64,000 nucleotides of DNA from NCBI GenBank assembly GCA_963757565.1, contig CAVWSB010000011.1, forward strand, positions 186,001 to 250,000. The letters run 5' to 3'. Source of the DNA: PALSA-894 sp963757565 (GTDB lineage: Bacteria; Pseudomonadota; Alphaproteobacteria; Rhizobiales; Xanthobacteraceae). The notes below the pieces were generated by a model. It worked only from the letters and a program-made list of their open reading frames with translations. It made no database searches and was not told the origin of the DNA. Shown here in pieces: positions 8,765 through 17,588 of this stretch; the stretch's first letter is position 1; the number at the start of each line of letters is the position of its first letter. A program made the translations under genes and the position numbers.

Positions 8765-8901
8765 TCCCCTCTCCCGCTTGCGGGAGAGGGCCCGAAGCGA
8801 AGCGAGGGGCGGGAGAGGGCTTCGCGTTATGGAGAATCCCTCTCCCGGCTTCGCGGACTGGCGTCCGCCCAGCCACCCTCTCCCGCAACTGGGAGAGGGG
8901 A
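8765..8901. repeat. Extragenic palindrome, family A, inside the importer operon
   Basis: CCCTCTCCCGCTTGCGGGAG at about 8767 and CCCTCTCCCGCAACTGGGAG at about 8877 form the outer arms, with GAGAGGGCTTCGCGTTATGG and related pieces between. It separates binding-protein genes 1 and 2. A stem of this strength in the mRNA could stabilise the upstream message or dampen downstream expression. Confidence 0.8.
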
Positions 8902-8919
8902 CAGGAAGTGAGACCGAAC

Positions 8920-9969
8920 ATGAAAATCTCCCGCCGCACGTTCCTCGCATCGTCCGCCGCGACGGCCGCGCTCGCAACGCGCGTCGTGTCCGCAGCGCCC
9001 GCCGCCGAGCCGATCACCGACGCGCTGGTCGCCGCCGCGAAGAAAGAGGGCAAGGTCGTCTATTACACCTCGATTGATCTCGCCGTCGCCGAGCGCATCG
9101 CGAAATCCTTCGAGGCAAAATATCCCGGCATCACGGTGCGTACCGAGCGCTCCGGCGCCGAACGCGTGTTCCAGCGCATCGGGCAGGAATATTCGAGCAA
9201 CATCCACACGGTCGATGTGGTGAACTCCTCCGATGCGGCGCATTTCATCGCCTGGAAGCGCGAAGGCTGGCTCGCACCATACGTGCCGGAGGACGTCGCG
9301 AAGTTCTTCCCCGAGCAGCATCGCGACCCGGACGGCATGTCGGCGACCGCCCGCATCACGCTGAGCGTCATCGGCTACAACACGACTTTGGTGAAGGCCG
9401 AGGATGTGCCGAAAAGCTTCGCCGACCTGCTCGATGCGAAATGGAAGGGCAAGATCGTCAAATCGCATCCGGCCTACAGCGGCGGCACCATGACGGCGAC
9501 GTTCCAGACCGCGCGCGATCTAGGGTGGGACTATTTCGAGAAGCTGGCCAGGCAGAGCATCATGCAGGTGCAGTCGATGACCGACCCGCCGAAGAAGCTC
9601 GCGCTCGGCGAACGCGCCGTGATGTCTGACGGCGCCGAATACGTGCTGTTCCTGCTGCGGGAGAAAGGCGATCCCGTTGAGGCGGTCTACGCGACCGAAG
9701 GCACGCCGCTGATCGTAGGGCCGAACGGCATCTTCAAGAACGCGCAGAACCCGAATGCCGCGCGGCTGTTTCAGAGCTATTCGTTCTCGCCCGAGGCGCA
9801 GCAGGTGATGATCGACGTCGGTGGTCTGCGCTCGGCGCATCCGCAGGCCAAGGACAAACCCGGCCGCAAGCCGCTCGCCGAGATCAAGCTGATGAAGGAC
9901 GATCCCGCGGGCGTCGAAAAGTCGAGCGACGACATCAAAGCGCGCTATACGAAGATCTTCAAGGTCTGA
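8920..9969 (+). CDS. ABC transporter substrate-binding protein 2 of a tandem triplet
   Basis: A 349-residue binding protein, very close to the preceding copy over its whole length. The twin-arginine motif SRRTFLAS is at residues 4-11, followed by a hydrophobic core and the same VVSAAPAAEP region. The mature part keeps VVYYTSID, GAERVFQRIGQEY and the SDGAEYV segment. I prefer the ATG at 8920, which places the twin-arginine motif at the usual distance from the N-terminus; a GTG at 8908 would add four residues. It is followed by the third copy after only four bases, so the last two are tightly coupled. Confidence 0.85.
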   Translation: MKISRRTFLASSAATAALATRVVSAAPAAEPITDALVAAAKKEGKVVYYTSIDLAVAERIAKSFEAKYPGITVRTERSGAERVFQRIGQEYSSNIHTVDVVNSSDAAHFIAWKREGWLAPYVPEDVAKFFPEQHRDPDGMSATARITLSVIGYNTTLVKAEDVPKSFADLLDAKWKGKIVKSHPAYSGGTMTATFQTARDLGWDYFEKLARQSIMQVQSMTDPPKKLALGERAVMSDGAEYVLFLLREKGDPVEAVYATEGTPLIVGPNGIFKNAQNPNAARLFQSYSFSPEAQQVMIDVGGLRSAHPQAKDKPGRKPLAEIKLMKDDPAGVEKSSDDIKARYTKIFKV

Positions 9970-9973
9970 CGGC

Positions 9974-11032
9974 ATGGCGCAGATCACACGCCGCAGCTTC
10001 CTCGCATCCTCAGCGCTCGCGGCGTCTGCGGCGTTCGCGACGCGCGTCGTCTCGGCCGCACCCGCCGCGGAGCCTGTCACGCCCGCGCTGATCGAGGCGG
10101 CAAAAAAGGAAGGGAAGCTTGCCTTCTACACCGCGATGGACCTGCCGGTCGGCGAGAAGTTCGCGCGCGCCTTCGAAACGAAATATCCCGGCATCGCGGT
10201 TCGGGTGGAGCGCTCCGGCGCCGAGCGTGTGTTCCAGCGCATCGGGCAGGAGATGACCAGCAACATCCATGCGGTCGATGTGGTGAACACCGCGGACGGC
10301 GCGCACGTCATCGTGTGGAAGCGTGAGGGGTGGCTCGCGCCTTATGTCCCCGAGGACATGGCGCAGCATTTCCCCGCGCAGTACCACGATCCCGACGGCA
10401 TGAGCGCGCTGACGCGCGTGTGGCTCTGTTCGCTCGGCTACAACACCAATCTCGTCAAGCCTGAGGACGCGCCGAAAAGCTTCGCCGACCTGCTCGATCC
10501 GAAATGGTCAGGCAAGATGGTGAAGGCGCATCCGGCCTATTCGGGCACGATCATGACGGCGACCTTCCAGATCGCGCGCGATCTCGGCTGGGGCTATCTG
10601 GAAAAGCTCGCGAAGCAGAAGATCATGCAGGTGCAGTCGTCGACCGATCCGCCCAAGAAACTGGCGCTTGGCGAACGCGCCGTGATGGCCGACGGCAACG
10701 ACTACAATCTGATTCAGCTGAAGGAGCGCGGCCAGCCGGTCGAGGTCGTGTACCCGACCGAAGGCACGCCGTTCGTGTCCGGTCCGACCGCGATCTTCAA
10801 GTCCGCGCCGAACCCGAACGCCGCGCGGCTGTTCCAGAGCTATCTGCATTCGCGCGAGGGCCAGCAATTGCTGGTCGACTTCGCACGCCAGCATTCGGTG
10901 CACGATCAGGTTGAGGAAAAGCCTGGTGTCGCGAAGCTCACGGACATCAAGCTGTTGAAGGACGACGCGGCCGGCGTCGAGCGCGATGCCGAGGAGATCA
11001 AGGCGCGCTATGCGAAGACTTTCGGGGTGTGA
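9974..11032 (+). CDS. ABC transporter substrate-binding protein 3 of a tandem triplet
   Basis: A 352-residue binding protein, the most diverged of the three. The twin-arginine signal TRRSFLAS lies at residues 5-12 and the VVSAAPAAEP region is kept. Differences from copies 1 and 2 fall at likely ligand-facing places: FYTAMD replaces YYTSID, NTADGAH replaces NSSDAAH, and the second half has DGNDYNLIQLKERGQ. These suggest a shifted ligand preference within the same transporter, which is inference. A family A palindrome follows before the permease gene. Confidence 0.85.
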   Translation: MAQITRRSFLASSALAASAAFATRVVSAAPAAEPVTPALIEAAKKEGKLAFYTAMDLPVGEKFARAFETKYPGIAVRVERSGAERVFQRIGQEMTSNIHAVDVVNTADGAHVIVWKREGWLAPYVPEDMAQHFPAQYHDPDGMSALTRVWLCSLGYNTNLVKPEDAPKSFADLLDPKWSGKMVKAHPAYSGTIMTATFQIARDLGWGYLEKLAKQKIMQVQSSTDPPKKLALGERAVMADGNDYNLIQLKERGQPVEVVYPTEGTPFVSGPTAIFKSAPNPNAARLFQSYLHSREGQQLLVDFARQHSVHDQVEEKPGVAKLTDIKLLKDDAAGVERDAEEIKARYAKTFGV

Positions 11033-11074
11033 TGCGTAGGCCTAGCTATCGAAGGTGCCGCGTGCTCCGCCCTG

Positions 11075-11186
11075 CTCCCTCCCCCCTTGAGGGGGAGGGT
11101 TGGGGAGGGGGGTCAAAGTTTGTGGCGCGGTCTATCTTTAACCGCCTGACCCCCACCCCTAACCCCTCCCCGCAAGGGGGAGGGGA
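11075..11186. repeat. Extragenic palindrome, family A variant
   Basis: CTCCCTCCCCCCTTGAGGGG near 11076 and CCCCTCCCCGCAAGGGGGAG near 11163 form long inverted arms, with a GGGGAGGGGGGTCAAAG/TGACCCCCACCCC pair inside. It lies between the third binding-protein gene and the permease gene. Confidence 0.8.
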
Positions 11187-11210
11187 ACAGACCGGCGCGC
11201 GGGGTACGCT

Positions 11211-12926
11211 ATGACCATTACGTTGTCAGCCCCCGCGCAACGGCGCACGCGCATCGATCTTTCGTGGCCGATCCTGATCGGATTCGCCGCGATCCTGATC
11301 GCGCTGATCGTGCTGCCGATGTCGTGGCTGGTCTATTACAGCGTGACCGACAAGGCCGGCGCGCTGACGTTCGATAATTTCGTGCGCCTGTTCACCGACC
11401 CGACCTTCCTTGATCCGCTCATCACCACCGTGACCATCGCGACCTCGTCGGCGATCATCTGCTGCGCCATCGCGGCGCCGATGGGCTGGCTGGTCGCCCG
11501 CACCGATATGCCGTTGCGCCGCACGATCCGCGCGCTCGTCACCGCGTCGTTTGTCACGCCGCCGTTCCTCGGCGCGATCGCCTGGGAGCTGCTTGCCGCG
11601 CCGAACTCCGGCCTGCTCAACCAGATCTTCCGTGCCGTGACCGGCGCGCCGCCAGACGAGCACCTGTTCGACATCTACACGCTGACCGGGCTGATCTTCG
11701 TCATCTCCTGCTACACGTTCCCGTATGTGTTCGTGCTGGTGGCGAATGCGCTCGACCGCATTCCCGGCGATCTTGAGGACGCATCCTCCATCCTCGGCGG
11801 CCGCATGTGGGTGACGGCGCGGCGCATCACCATTCCGCTCGCCGCGCCCGCGCTGCTCGCCGGCGCGCTGGTCGCGTTCCTGCAGGCGATGACGCTGTTC
11901 GGCTCGCCCGCGATTCTGGCGATCCCGGCGGGCTTCCACACCATGACGACGAAGATCTGGAGCCTGTTCCAGTATCCGCCCAAGCCAGAGCTCGCCGCCG
12001 CGGCCTCGATCCCGCTGCTCGTTCTGACCGTGCTGCTGCTGCGCGCCGAGCACATGATTTTGGGCCGCCGCTCCTACGCAGTGGTCGGCGGCAAGCAGGG
12101 CGAGCCGCGTCTCGTGCAGCTGGGCGGCTGGAAGTGGGTGGCCCTTGCGCTTGCGCTCATCGTGCTGATGAACCCGGTGTTCCTGCCTTACGGCGCGCTG
12201 CTCAACGCCGCCTTTTCGCCGGTTGCCACGCAGTTCGTCACGTTCGGCAACGCCACGCTGCACAACATCCAGTTCGTGTTCTTCGAACTGTCCGCCACCA
12301 AGCTCGCGTTCAAGAACACGTTCATCCTCGGCTTCTCCTCCGCCACCATCGGCACGCTGATCGCGGTCGTGATCGCCTACGTCACAACCCGGCAGGCGAT
12401 TGCCGGTTGGCGCGCGCTCGCGTTTCTGGCGACCGCGCCGGTCGCGGTGCCGGGCATCGTGCTCGGCGTCGGACTGTTTCTCAGCTACACGCGGCCACCC
12501 TTCGTGCTCTACGGCACGCTGTGGATCCTGCTCATCGCGTTCGTCACCATCGCGCTGCCCGCCGCCTATCAGCAGCTTCAGTCCGCGTTCCGCACCGTGA
12601 ACGTCGACCTCGAGGAGGCGAGCCGCATCCTCGGCGCGACGCGGCTGCAGGCCTTGAGCCACATCACGGCGCCGCTGTTGCGCACCAGCGTGATCGCCAC
12701 CTGGTGCTTCATCTTCGTCGGCGTCATCCGCGAACTCTCCGCCGCCATCATCCTGTTCACCTCGGAAACGAAAGTGATCTCCGTGCTGATCTTCGATCTC
12801 AATGAATCCGGTGACCTCGGCGCCATCGCGGTGCTCGGCATCATCATGCTGGTCGTTACGTTTGCGATCGTTGTCGCGATCAACCGCGTGCCGGGCTTCG
12901 GCGGCGCGAGGCTGCGCAACGCATGA
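11211..12926 (+). CDS. ABC transporter permease, fused two-domain (FbpB-like)
   Basis: A 571-residue inner-membrane permease with two homologous halves, about 12 hydrophobic segments in all, as in FbpB/ThiP-type importers. Each half carries an EAA-like loop that docks the ATPase: DLEDASSILGGRMWVTARRI near residue 184, and DLEEASRILGATRLQALSHI near 467. One polypeptide therefore supplies both transmembrane halves, matching the single ATPase at 6620. Its stop overlaps the start of the MmgE/PrpD gene by four bases (ATGA), linking transport to catabolism in one message. Confidence 0.9.
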   Translation: MTITLSAPAQRRTRIDLSWPILIGFAAILIALIVLPMSWLVYYSVTDKAGALTFDNFVRLFTDPTFLDPLITTVTIATSSAIICCAIAAPMGWLVARTDMPLRRTIRALVTASFVTPPFLGAIAWELLAAPNSGLLNQIFRAVTGAPPDEHLFDIYTLTGLIFVISCYTFPYVFVLVANALDRIPGDLEDASSILGGRMWVTARRITIPLAAPALLAGALVAFLQAMTLFGSPAILAIPAGFHTMTTKIWSLFQYPPKPELAAAASIPLLVLTVLLLRAEHMILGRRSYAVVGGKQGEPRLVQLGGWKWVALALALIVLMNPVFLPYGALLNAAFSPVATQFVTFGNATLHNIQFVFFELSATKLAFKNTFILGFSSATIGTLIAVVIAYVTTRQAIAGWRALAFLATAPVAVPGIVLGVGLFLSYTRPPFVLYGTLWILLIAFVTIALPAAYQQLQSAFRTVNVDLEEASRILGATRLQALSHITAPLLRTSVIATWCFIFVGVIRELSAAIILFTSETKVISVLIFDLNESGDLGAIAVLGIIMLVVTFAIVVAINRVPGFGGARLRNA

Positions 12927-14284
12927 GCGCGCTCCCCGAGGTTTCGGTCGCCGAGCAACTGGCCGAACGCATCGCGGCGCTCGCCGTTCCGGCGGCGGTA
13001 CGGGAAAAGTGCATCGATCTCGCCGTCGATGTGATCGGGCTGATCGTTACGGCGCGTAACGAGGACTACGTGCGCGCGACGCTCGCTGCCTGCGACGATG
13101 ATGGGCCGTGCACCGCGATCGGCCACGGCCGCACGTTAAGCGCAGCGGCGGCCGCGCTGGTGAACGGCACCGCCGCGCATGGCGAGGATTTCGACGACAC
13201 CTTCGAGGGCGGGCCGGTGCACGCCGGCGCGGTGGTCGTGCCGGCCGTGCTTGCCGCGTGCGAGCGGCATAATCCGGATGGCGCGGCGGCGTTGAAGGGC
13301 ATCGCAATTGGCGTCGAGGTGCTCTGCCGTCTCAGCACCGTGGTGCCGAAGGCCGTGCACAAGGCGGGCTTCCACCCGACCGCGGTGTTCGGCGCAATGG
13401 GCGCGGCGGCCGGCGTCGCGGCCGCACTCGGGCTCAACAAAAAGCAGACGGTCGATGCGCTCGGTGTCGCGGGCTCGATGGCGAGCGGCATCATCGAATA
13501 TCTCGCCGAAGGGTCGTGGACCAAGCGCATGCACGCCGGATGGGCAGCGCAATCGGGCCTGCGCGCCGCCTTGATGGCGCGTGCGGGCTTCTCCGGACCG
13601 CGCACCGTGTTCGAGGGCACGCATGGTCTGTTCCACGGCTTCGCGCACAGGACCGACGGCGACTACAACGCGCTGCTCGGTGATTTCGGTCAACGCTGGG
13701 TGACCGAGACGATCGCGTTCAAGCCCTATCCGTGCGGGACCATGACGCATCCCTACATCGATTGCGCGCGGCGGCTCGCGGCGCGCGGCATCAAGGGCGA
13801 GCAGATCAAGGACATCGTCTGCGACGTCGGCGAGGGCACGGTGCATCGGCTGTGGGAGCCGCTTGCCGCAAAGCAGATGCCCGCGAACGGCTACGCGGGC
13901 AAATTCTCGCAGCCCTACTGCATCGCGGCCGGGCTGGTGCGCGGCAATGTCGGCCTGGGCGATTTCACCGACGCGGCCGTGAAGGATCCGGCCGTGCTCG
14001 CGGTCGCCGGCAAGGTGCGCTACCGCATCGATCCGCAAAATCCCTATCCGAACGAATTCATCGGCCATATCCGCGCGACGCTGGCCGATGGCAGCGTGGT
14101 CGAGGAGCGCCAGCCGCATTTCCGCGGCGGCGCCAAGGAGCCGCTGACGCGCCCTGACATCGAGGAGAAATTCGCACTCTGCTGCCGCCACGGCGGATGG
14201 GATGACGCGAAGACGGCTACCGCGCTGAAGGTGGCGCAAGCGCTCTATGACGGGCGCATCGAGTTGAAGGAGTTGCGCGGGTGA
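12923..14284 (+). CDS. MmgE/PrpD family protein
   Basis: A 453-residue protein of the MmgE/PrpD family, which includes 2-methylcitrate dehydratase and cis-aconitate decarboxylase. The family hallmarks are visible: the NGTAAHGEDFDDTF segment near residue 75, GFHPTAVFGAMGAAAGVAAALGL near 150, KRMHAGWAAQSGL near 200, and KPYPCGTMTHP near 270. It overlaps the permease upstream and the SDR downstream by four bases each, so it sits in the middle of a coupled operon. The imported compound is therefore probably a di- or tricarboxylic acid or a related hydroxy acid (inference from context). Members vary widely in substrate, so no symbol is given. Confidence 0.85.
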   Translation: MSALPEVSVAEQLAERIAALAVPAAVREKCIDLAVDVIGLIVTARNEDYVRATLAACDDDGPCTAIGHGRTLSAAAAALVNGTAAHGEDFDDTFEGGPVHAGAVVVPAVLAACERHNPDGAAALKGIAIGVEVLCRLSTVVPKAVHKAGFHPTAVFGAMGAAAGVAAALGLNKKQTVDALGVAGSMASGIIEYLAEGSWTKRMHAGWAAQSGLRAALMARAGFSGPRTVFEGTHGLFHGFAHRTDGDYNALLGDFGQRWVTETIAFKPYPCGTMTHPYIDCARRLAARGIKGEQIKDIVCDVGEGTVHRLWEPLAAKQMPANGYAGKFSQPYCIAAGLVRGNVGLGDFTDAAVKDPAVLAVAGKVRYRIDPQNPYPNEFIGHIRATLADGSVVEERQPHFRGGAKEPLTRPDIEEKFALCCRHGGWDDAKTATALKVAQALYDGRIELKELRG

Positions 14285-15037
14285 GTGACAAAGAACTATC
14301 CGGCCGCGTCGCGCTGGTGACTGGCGCGGGCCGCAACATCGGGCGCTCGATCGCGAAGTCGCTGGCGGATGGCGGCGCCGCGGTGATCGTCAATGTGCGA
14401 TCCAACAAGGACGAGGCCGCGAAGGTCATCGCCGAGATCGAAGCGCGCGGGCGGCAAGGCGCTCGCCGCGATCGCCGACGTGGTGGACGAACAGGCCGTG
14501 CAGGCGATGGTGGCGGACGCCGTGAAGACGTTCGGCCGCATCGATTATCTGATCAACAACGCGGCGCTGCGGCGCGAGCGTTCGTTCGAGGAGATGACCT
14601 TCGCCGAATGGCGCGAGGTGCATGGTGTGATTCTCGACGGCGCGTTTCACTGCACCAAGGCGTGCCTGCCGCACCTGAAGGCGAGCGGCGCGGGCGCGAT
14701 CGTCAATATCGGCGGGCTTTCGGCGCACACCGGCTCGGCGCATCGCGCGCATGTGACCTCCGCCAAGCTCGGGCTGGTCGGATTCACGCGCGGGCTCGCG
14801 CACGATTTCGGGCGCGACGGCATCACGGTGAATCTCGTCTCGCCCGGCACGGTCGATACGCCGCGCCCGGCCGGCGCGCCGCTGCCGGCGCATCACCTCA
14901 CCCACAACATGCTGATGGGCCGGCGCGGCGCGCCCGACGAAGTCGCTGCCGCGGTGCGCTTCCTCTGCGGGCCCGGCGCGCGCTTCATCACCGGGCAGAC
15001 GATCCATGTGAGCGGCGGCGCGTATCTGTCGAGCTAG
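14281..15037 (+). CDS. SDR family oxidoreductase (one frame break)
   Basis: Two overlapping reading frames together give a complete SDR of about 251 residues. The N-terminal part has the nucleotide-binding TGAGRNIG at 14-21. The second part has NNAALRRE, the INIGG strand and the PGTV segment. The frame changes at GGG 14449-14451; removing one G restores a continuous protein. The YxxxK catalytic motif is altered: the lysine is present (SAKLG) but the tyrosine position holds valine. It is the last gene of the importer operon, overlapping MmgE/PrpD by four bases. It may be a dehydrogenase for the same substrate, or non-catalytic. Confidence 0.75.
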
Positions 15038-15705
15038 GCGAGCGCGCGCACGGAATCAAACAGTGCGCGCACGGTTTTCTCATCGACGCCGCGCGTGATG
15101 AACGCGAGACGGCTCGTGCGATCGTCGTCCGGCCATGCCTGCAACTCGACCGGTGGATGCGCGAGATGCTGAACGAATTGCACCGCGACCGGCCCGCGGC
15201 ATCCGGCGATGCTGATCAACCCCTGTACATGCAGCAGGTCCGGGCCGCGCAGCGCCATCAGGGTCGCCATGAAGCGGCTGAATGCGTCCCATCGCAGCGG
15301 CGCGTCCTCGGTCAGCATGAAGCGGTTGATGGTCTCGCCATGCGCACCAAGCGCGGCGGCCGGGAAATCCTCGACGTAAAAGTCGGCGCCAAGAGCGCGC
15401 TCGGCCGCAAAGGTGCGCAGGATCGGGCCGAGGTCTTCGCCGGTCTCGATCACCACGCGACTGACATGCTTCCGCCCGCTCGACATGCGCCGCAGCGCGG
15501 CCTGTAACTCGAGGCGCACCGTGCAGCACGAACAGCCGCCCGGCAGTGGCGTCACATCGCGCGCGCCGAACGTGTCCCGCAGGACGATTGTGTTGTCCCT
15601 CGCTTTGCTCGCGTCGCTGACAATGCTGACCGGAATGCGATGTCCGCGGGCATGGCGCTGCCGCCGCCCGAAGAGGCCGATGTCAGAGGAGGGGAAGTGT
15701 TTCAA
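15034..15705 (-). pseudogene. Degenerate CobW-family gene lacking the P-loop
   Basis: The product matches the metal-chaperone GTPase family CobW/YjiA in two separate blocks. One is the metal-site motif GGCSCCTVR (CxCC) followed by VVIET; the other is the C-terminal CobW_C domain (DLLHVQGLISIAG through HPPVELQAWP and FITRG). The N-terminal Walker A loop and the region with the (N/T)KxD guanine motif are absent; no frame between 15640 and 15810 supplies them. A repeat element abuts the 5' side at 15709. I read it as a gene that lost its start and an internal piece. A functional GTPase-free metal-binding protein is possible but less likely. The 3' end overlaps the SDR gene by four bases, tail to tail. 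Confidence 0.6.
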
Positions 15706-15708
15706 CCC

Positions 15709-15803
15709 GTCACCCTGAGGTGCGAGCGTAGCGAGCCTCGAAGAGCCATGGTGCTCGCAACCATCCTTCGAGGCGCGCCATCGGCGCGCGCCTCAGGATG
15801 ACG
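15709..15803. repeat. Extragenic palindrome, family C (CCTCAGG...ATGACG type)
   Basis: GTCACCCTGAGGTGCGAGCG at 15710 and CGCGCGCCTCAGGATGACG at about 15784 form the ends, with CCTCGAAG and CATCCTTCGAGG as an inner pair. It lies between the degenerate CobW gene and the LVIVD gene. Confidence 0.75.
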
Positions 15804-15810
15804 ACGGAGT

Positions 15811-17028
15811 TCAAAAATCCATCTCCAGGATATACAGCCCGCCAGCGTGCCGATCGACCGTGTAGACGATTCCGCGCTCGTCCACGAAAACGTCGTTGAG
15901 CTGGATCGTGCCGAGCGGCGCCAGCGCGGGAGCCTTCGGCACGAAGGTGCCGACTTCCTTCGGCTGATACGGATTGGAGATGTCGTAGGCGCGCAGGCCG
16001 CCGTTGAAGAACGTGCCGATGATGATCGTGTCGGAGTGCCACGAGGTCGGCAGCGGCACGTTTTCGTGGATGTTGTGTGCGCCGAAGCGTCCGCCCGCAT
16101 GCGCAAAGGCATCGTAGGGCAGGGGACAGGTCGAGATCGGCACGGGATTGCGCTCGTCGCGCGCGTCCATGATCCATACGAGCTTCGGCCAGTCGTCCGC
16201 GTTGTCGACCACCGACTCGTCGGTGACGACGAACAGGCCGCGCTCGAACAGCGGCAGCACCGTGTGGGTGAAGCCATGGTAGGGAGGCGAGTTGTCCCAG
16301 CGGCAGATCGGCTTCGGGTTCGCCTTGTCGGAAATGTCGAGCACGAACATGCCGGCGTCGATGTAGCCGAGATAGCAGCGGTCCGGCCGCTGCGGATAGA
16401 CGTTGGTGTTGTGCGCGCGCATGCCCATGTCGAGGATCGGCGCCTTGTGGCGCGGCGGCTGCGGCGCTGCGTCGCCAACGCGCGTGCCCGGCAGCCACCA
16501 GCGCCCGGCCTCCTTCGGCGCGCTCGGATTGCGCACGTCGAAGATCTGGTAGCACTGATCGTCGAGCTGATTGTGCGTGACGAAATCGCCGGCGCCCGAG
16601 GCCATGTGCACGTATTCGCCGTCGCAGAACCAGAGCTGATGCACACCGCGTGACTTGTCGCCGGAGCGATCGACGAACGCGATCGACTTTGGTTTTTCGG
16701 GCACCGAAATATCGAACAGTTCGAAGCCCGCTGGCTTCTGCCCCGGCTGCTGCACCTGATAAGCGACCGCCATGATGTCGCCGGTGACTTCGAGCGAATT
16801 GGAGCGCATGAAGGCCTGCGGCAGCTCGGTCTGCACCACGACCTTGGGCTTGCGCGGATCGCTCACATCGACGGCGGTGAAATTCTTCGGCGCGCTCTCA
16901 TGCGCAAGCCAGATGATGCGCCGGCCGTCCTTGGCGATTTGGATCGACATGCCCTCGCCCATGCCGCCAAAGCCTTCCAGCTCGTGATGGGCGATAAGCT
17001 TGAAATTCCATTCGATCTGATCGGGCAT
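15811..17028 (-). CDS. LVIVD repeat-containing protein
   Basis: 405 residues with recurring segments in which a strand such as AVDVSDPRKPKVV, ELFDISVPEKPKSI, QIFDVRNPSAPKEA, FVLDISDKANPKPI and RAYDISNPYQPKEV returns about every 45-70 residues. This is the pattern of the LVIVD repeat, predicted to form a beta-propeller. There is no signal peptide. Histidines cluster in the loops (HNTNVYPQ, PYHGFTHTV, HNIHENVPLP), which could point to metal or ligand binding but is only suggestive. The function of this family is not established. GGAGACAGGA precedes the ATG at 17028. It may be co-transcribed with the VOC gene upstream. Confidence 0.75.
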   Translation of the reverse strand: MPDQIEWNFKLIAHHELEGFGGMGEGMSIQIAKDGRRIIWLAHESAPKNFTAVDVSDPRKPKVVVQTELPQAFMRSNSLEVTGDIMAVAYQVQQPGQKPAGFELFDISVPEKPKSIAFVDRSGDKSRGVHQLWFCDGEYVHMASGAGDFVTHNQLDDQCYQIFDVRNPSAPKEAGRWWLPGTRVGDAAPQPPRHKAPILDMGMRAHNTNVYPQRPDRCYLGYIDAGMFVLDISDKANPKPICRWDNSPPYHGFTHTVLPLFERGLFVVTDESVVDNADDWPKLVWIMDARDERNPVPISTCPLPYDAFAHAGGRFGAHNIHENVPLPTSWHSDTIIIGTFFNGGLRAYDISNPYQPKEVGTFVPKAPALAPLGTIQLNDVFVDERGIVYTVDRHAGGLYILEMDF

Positions 17029-17142
17029 TCCTGTCTCCAGCGGTCATGCCGCCGCGGGGGCGGGGCATTCACGTCGTTCAGCCACGGTTGTTAGACACGA
17101 AGGCCGCGGGCAAGCCACACCCGGGATCATGGCGTCGCGCGG

Positions 17143-17514
17143 TCAAGGCCGGTGGGCCGCGCAGAGCTTGTTGCCCGAAGGATCGCGCAGGTAGGCGAGG
17201 TAGAGCTTTCCTCCCTGACGCCAGCCCGGCGGGTCCTCGATGCTTTGGCCGCCATTGGCGACGCCGGCATCGTGGAAGGCCTTGGCCTGCTCGGGGCTCG
17301 CGCACGCGATGCCGATTGTGCCACCATTGGCGTGCGTGGCCTCCGCGCCATCGATCGGCTTGGTAATGGCGAAAGCGCCGGTGCTGGTTCGATAAAAGAC
17401 GCGACCCTTCGCATCCGTTTGGCCGGCCGCAACCCCGAGCGAGCCGAACGCAGCGTCGTAGAACGTCTTGGACGCAGCGATGTCCTTGGCGCCGACCATG
17501 ACATGCGTGAACAT
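17143..17514 (-). CDS. VOC family (glyoxalase/dioxygenase fold) protein
   Basis: A 123-residue single-domain protein with the paired beta-alpha-beta-beta-beta pattern of the vicinal oxygen chelate superfamily: an opening FTHVMVGAKDIAASKTFYDAAF and a closing KLYLAYLRDPSGNKLCAAHRP. A histidine near residue 4 and other polar positions could make a metal site, but the usual C-terminal glutamate is not evident. It follows the NitT/TauT-type binding-protein gene on the same strand at a 74-base distance. The reaction is unknown. Confidence 0.75.
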   Translation of the reverse strand: MFTHVMVGAKDIAASKTFYDAAFGSLGVAAGQTDAKGRVFYRTSTGAFAITKPIDGAEATHANGGTIGIACASPEQAKAFHDAGVANGGQSIEDPPGWRQGGKLYLAYLRDPSGNKLCAAHRP

Positions 17515-17588
17515 GCGCTATTCTCCTTTTTGCGAATTTTGATTTCGGAATCGGTTCAAGGTGGCGGCCAGGCAAGAAAGCCGCCCCC

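Noticed and set aside
11029..11214. A 61-codon frame between the third binding protein and the permease
   Set aside because: It consists almost wholly of the palindromic repeat at 11075-11186.
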